Positions 62,936 through 64,000 of a DNA stretch of 64,000 nt are shown here, in pieces. Source of the stretch: Denitrobacterium detoxificans (GTDB lineage Bacteria > Actinomycetota > Coriobacteriia > Coriobacteriales > Eggerthellaceae). The first letter of the stretch is position 1, and the number at the start of each line of letters is the position of its first letter. Below the pieces are notes generated by a model. The model searched no databases, had not been told where the DNA came from, and saw nothing but the letters and a program-made list of their open reading frames with translations. The position numbers and the translations under genes were made by a program. Where the stretch lies: the NCBI RefSeq assembly GCF_001643775.1, contig NZ_CP011402.1, positions 790,001 through 854,000 of the forward strand. Reading direction: 5' to 3'.

Positions 62936-64000
62936 ATGGCTGTTGGAACCGTATCGACCCGCATACTCACCGACATTGCCAATGCGATCCGCTACCAGGC
63001 GGGCGTGGCCACGCTGTACAAGCCGCGCGAGATGGCGGCGGCCGTCTCGGCGCTCGACGGCACGGACGTCGGCGACTACCAGGCGCAGCCGTACATGACT
63101 TTGGAGTCGGGCGTGCTGCCGGAGTCGGTGTTCTCGGACATAGCCGACGCCATACGGGGGCAGAACGGGCTCTCGACGCTCTACCAGCCCGGTGACATGG
63201 CGGCCGCCATCCTGGCGCTCGAATGGGACGTTGGATACAAGATCCGTGGCCTCCTCCTGGACGACGGGACCTTCGAGATCAACTACTACGAGCGGCGCAC
63301 GAGTGTGACTGGCGGGCGCATCGTGCAGGTGTTCGAGATCGACCCGGCGGGCTACTCGTCCGCGAGCGCGCGATCCTACGACTCGATAAAGCTGCTGGTG
63401 AAGAAGGTCTACATCGACTCGACCATCGGGGGCCTCGGCTTGACGAACTGCGCGTTCTGGTTCAACGCGTTCTCGAACTGCACGGAGGTGCGCGGGTTCG
63501 AGAACCTGTCCGGCATGACGAGCGCCGCGCAGATGTTCTCCAGCTGCACCTCCCTGGAGACGATCTACGCAACGAGCTTCAGCAACTCTGGGCTCTCGGG
63601 CTCCCTCATGTTCACCGGCTGCACCAGGCTCGTCGGCGGGACGGACGGATTCGTGCCGTCCCAGACTAGCGGCGCATCGGTGTGCAAGCTGGGCGCGGGC
63701 GGCGTGTTGACCGACCCGAACAACGACGCCCGCACCTGGTTCTGGGCGCACTACTACGCCGACGGCGAGGGCGTGCTGACGGCGACGTCGACGCCGGACG
63801 CGACGCGCACACTGCGGGCCTCCGGGAGGATCTGCGCCATCGGCAAGTACGTGGGCCTGGGCTTCACGCCTTGGGACGGCGTCACCGGCGCCACGCACCG
63901 CCAGTACCTGACGAGCGCGACCTTCGCTGCCGACATGGCGACGTTCTCGTACCTGAACCTGAACTACCTGTTCTACAGTTGCACGAACCTGGCGAGCGTC
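62936..64000 (+). CDS. Phage tail fibre with BspA/DUF285-like repeats (partial)
   Basis: Open from ATG 62936 to the window edge without a stop (355 codons visible). Two N-terminal direct repeats read TRILTDIANAIRYQAGVATLYKPREM and SDIADAIRGQNGLSTLYQPGDM. Later segments have DUF285/BspA-like repeat signatures (FENLSGMTSAAQMFSSCTSL). It probably forms the receptor-binding fibre attached to the baseplate. The C-terminus lies beyond the window. Confidence 0.75.
   Translation, partial: MAVGTVSTRILTDIANAIRYQAGVATLYKPREMAAAVSALDGTDVGDYQAQPYMTLESGVLPESVFSDIADAIRGQNGLSTLYQPGDMAAAILALEWDVGYKIRGLLLDDGTFEINYYERRTSVTGGRIVQVFEIDPAGYSSASARSYDSIKLLVKKVYIDSTIGGLGLTNCAFWFNAFSNCTEVRGFENLSGMTSAAQMFSSCTSLETIYATSFSNSGLSGSLMFTGCTRLVGGTDGFVPSQTSGASVCKLGAGGVLTDPNNDARTWFWAHYYADGEGVLTATSTPDATRTLRASGRICAIGKYVGLGFTPWDGVTGATHRQYLTSATFAADMATFSYLNLNYLFYSCTNLASV

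Noticed and set aside
60953-63898. Minus-strand open frame of 981 codons
   Set aside because: It is the antisense of Tal and the collagen-like baseplate gene; its repeats are the mirror of G-x-y triplets.
1-64000. rRNA or tRNA genes
   Set aside because: I saw no conserved rRNA stretches and no convincing tRNA cloverleaf; a covariance-model scan would be decisive.

Overview
The window looks like the chromosome of a gut actinobacterium of the class Coriobacteriia, probably family Eggerthellaceae. The main reasons are a twin-arginine flavoprotein paired with a multi-pass membrane LuxR regulator (a pairing that recurs in Eggerthellaceae), a bile salt hydrolase, moderately GC-rich genes and predicted selenocysteine use. 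The genus cannot be fixed from sequence alone, and no rRNA or tRNA gene was seen.

Layout. 1-29.6 kb reads as older chromosome: divergent pdxR and pdxST (vitamin B6); an M4 metalloprotease lipoprotein; an AhpD-like protein plus ArsS radical SAM pair, where ArsS appears to be a selenoprotein with a SECIS hairpin; a MerR-controlled hydrolase and decarboxylase/cupin operon; a Nif11-type RiPP precursor near a zinc-ribbon peptide; a very large sortase-anchored phospholipase C-like protein; a symporter-like protein with an ATPase-like N-terminus; bile salt hydrolase; an AbiE-type toxin-antitoxin pair; an exported prephenate dehydratase-like lipoprotein; a free-standing condensation / carrier protein / AMP-ligase operon; a sirtuin; a PP-loop ATPase; a second Nif11-type precursor; a radical SAM protein; and a DUF4143 ATPase.

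29.6-51 kb is an accessory zone divided by five copies (the last degenerate) of an ATTCCCACTCAAT-type repeat, all in one orientation. Read on the minus strand, several copies encode a terminal IEWE-stop or VEWE-stop, which resembles the 3' end of guaA, a known island integration target. Three of the segments carry their own short repeat family just inside both ends (GGTACGAAT, CGAATCA and GGGTCAC), as expected of integrase arm sites. This suggests several integrative islands stacked in tandem. Cargo includes a second AbiE pair, an integrase lacking its N-terminal domain, MFS exporters, a flavoprotein with its LuxR regulator, a MerR-esterase-MFS cluster, Abi-like genes and IS3, IS21 and ISL3 elements or remnants. 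Many genes here are broken.

51-64 kb holds a glycine-rich hydrophobic protein beside an ISL3 transposase, a complete tet(W) tetracycline-resistance gene with its attenuator leader, and then directly a phage structural module: scaffold, major capsid protein, connectors, Dit, Tal, a collagen-like baseplate protein and a fibre cut by the window edge. No terminase or portal precedes the scaffold, and no major tail or tape-measure gene lies between the connectors and Dit, so this module is incomplete or rearranged.
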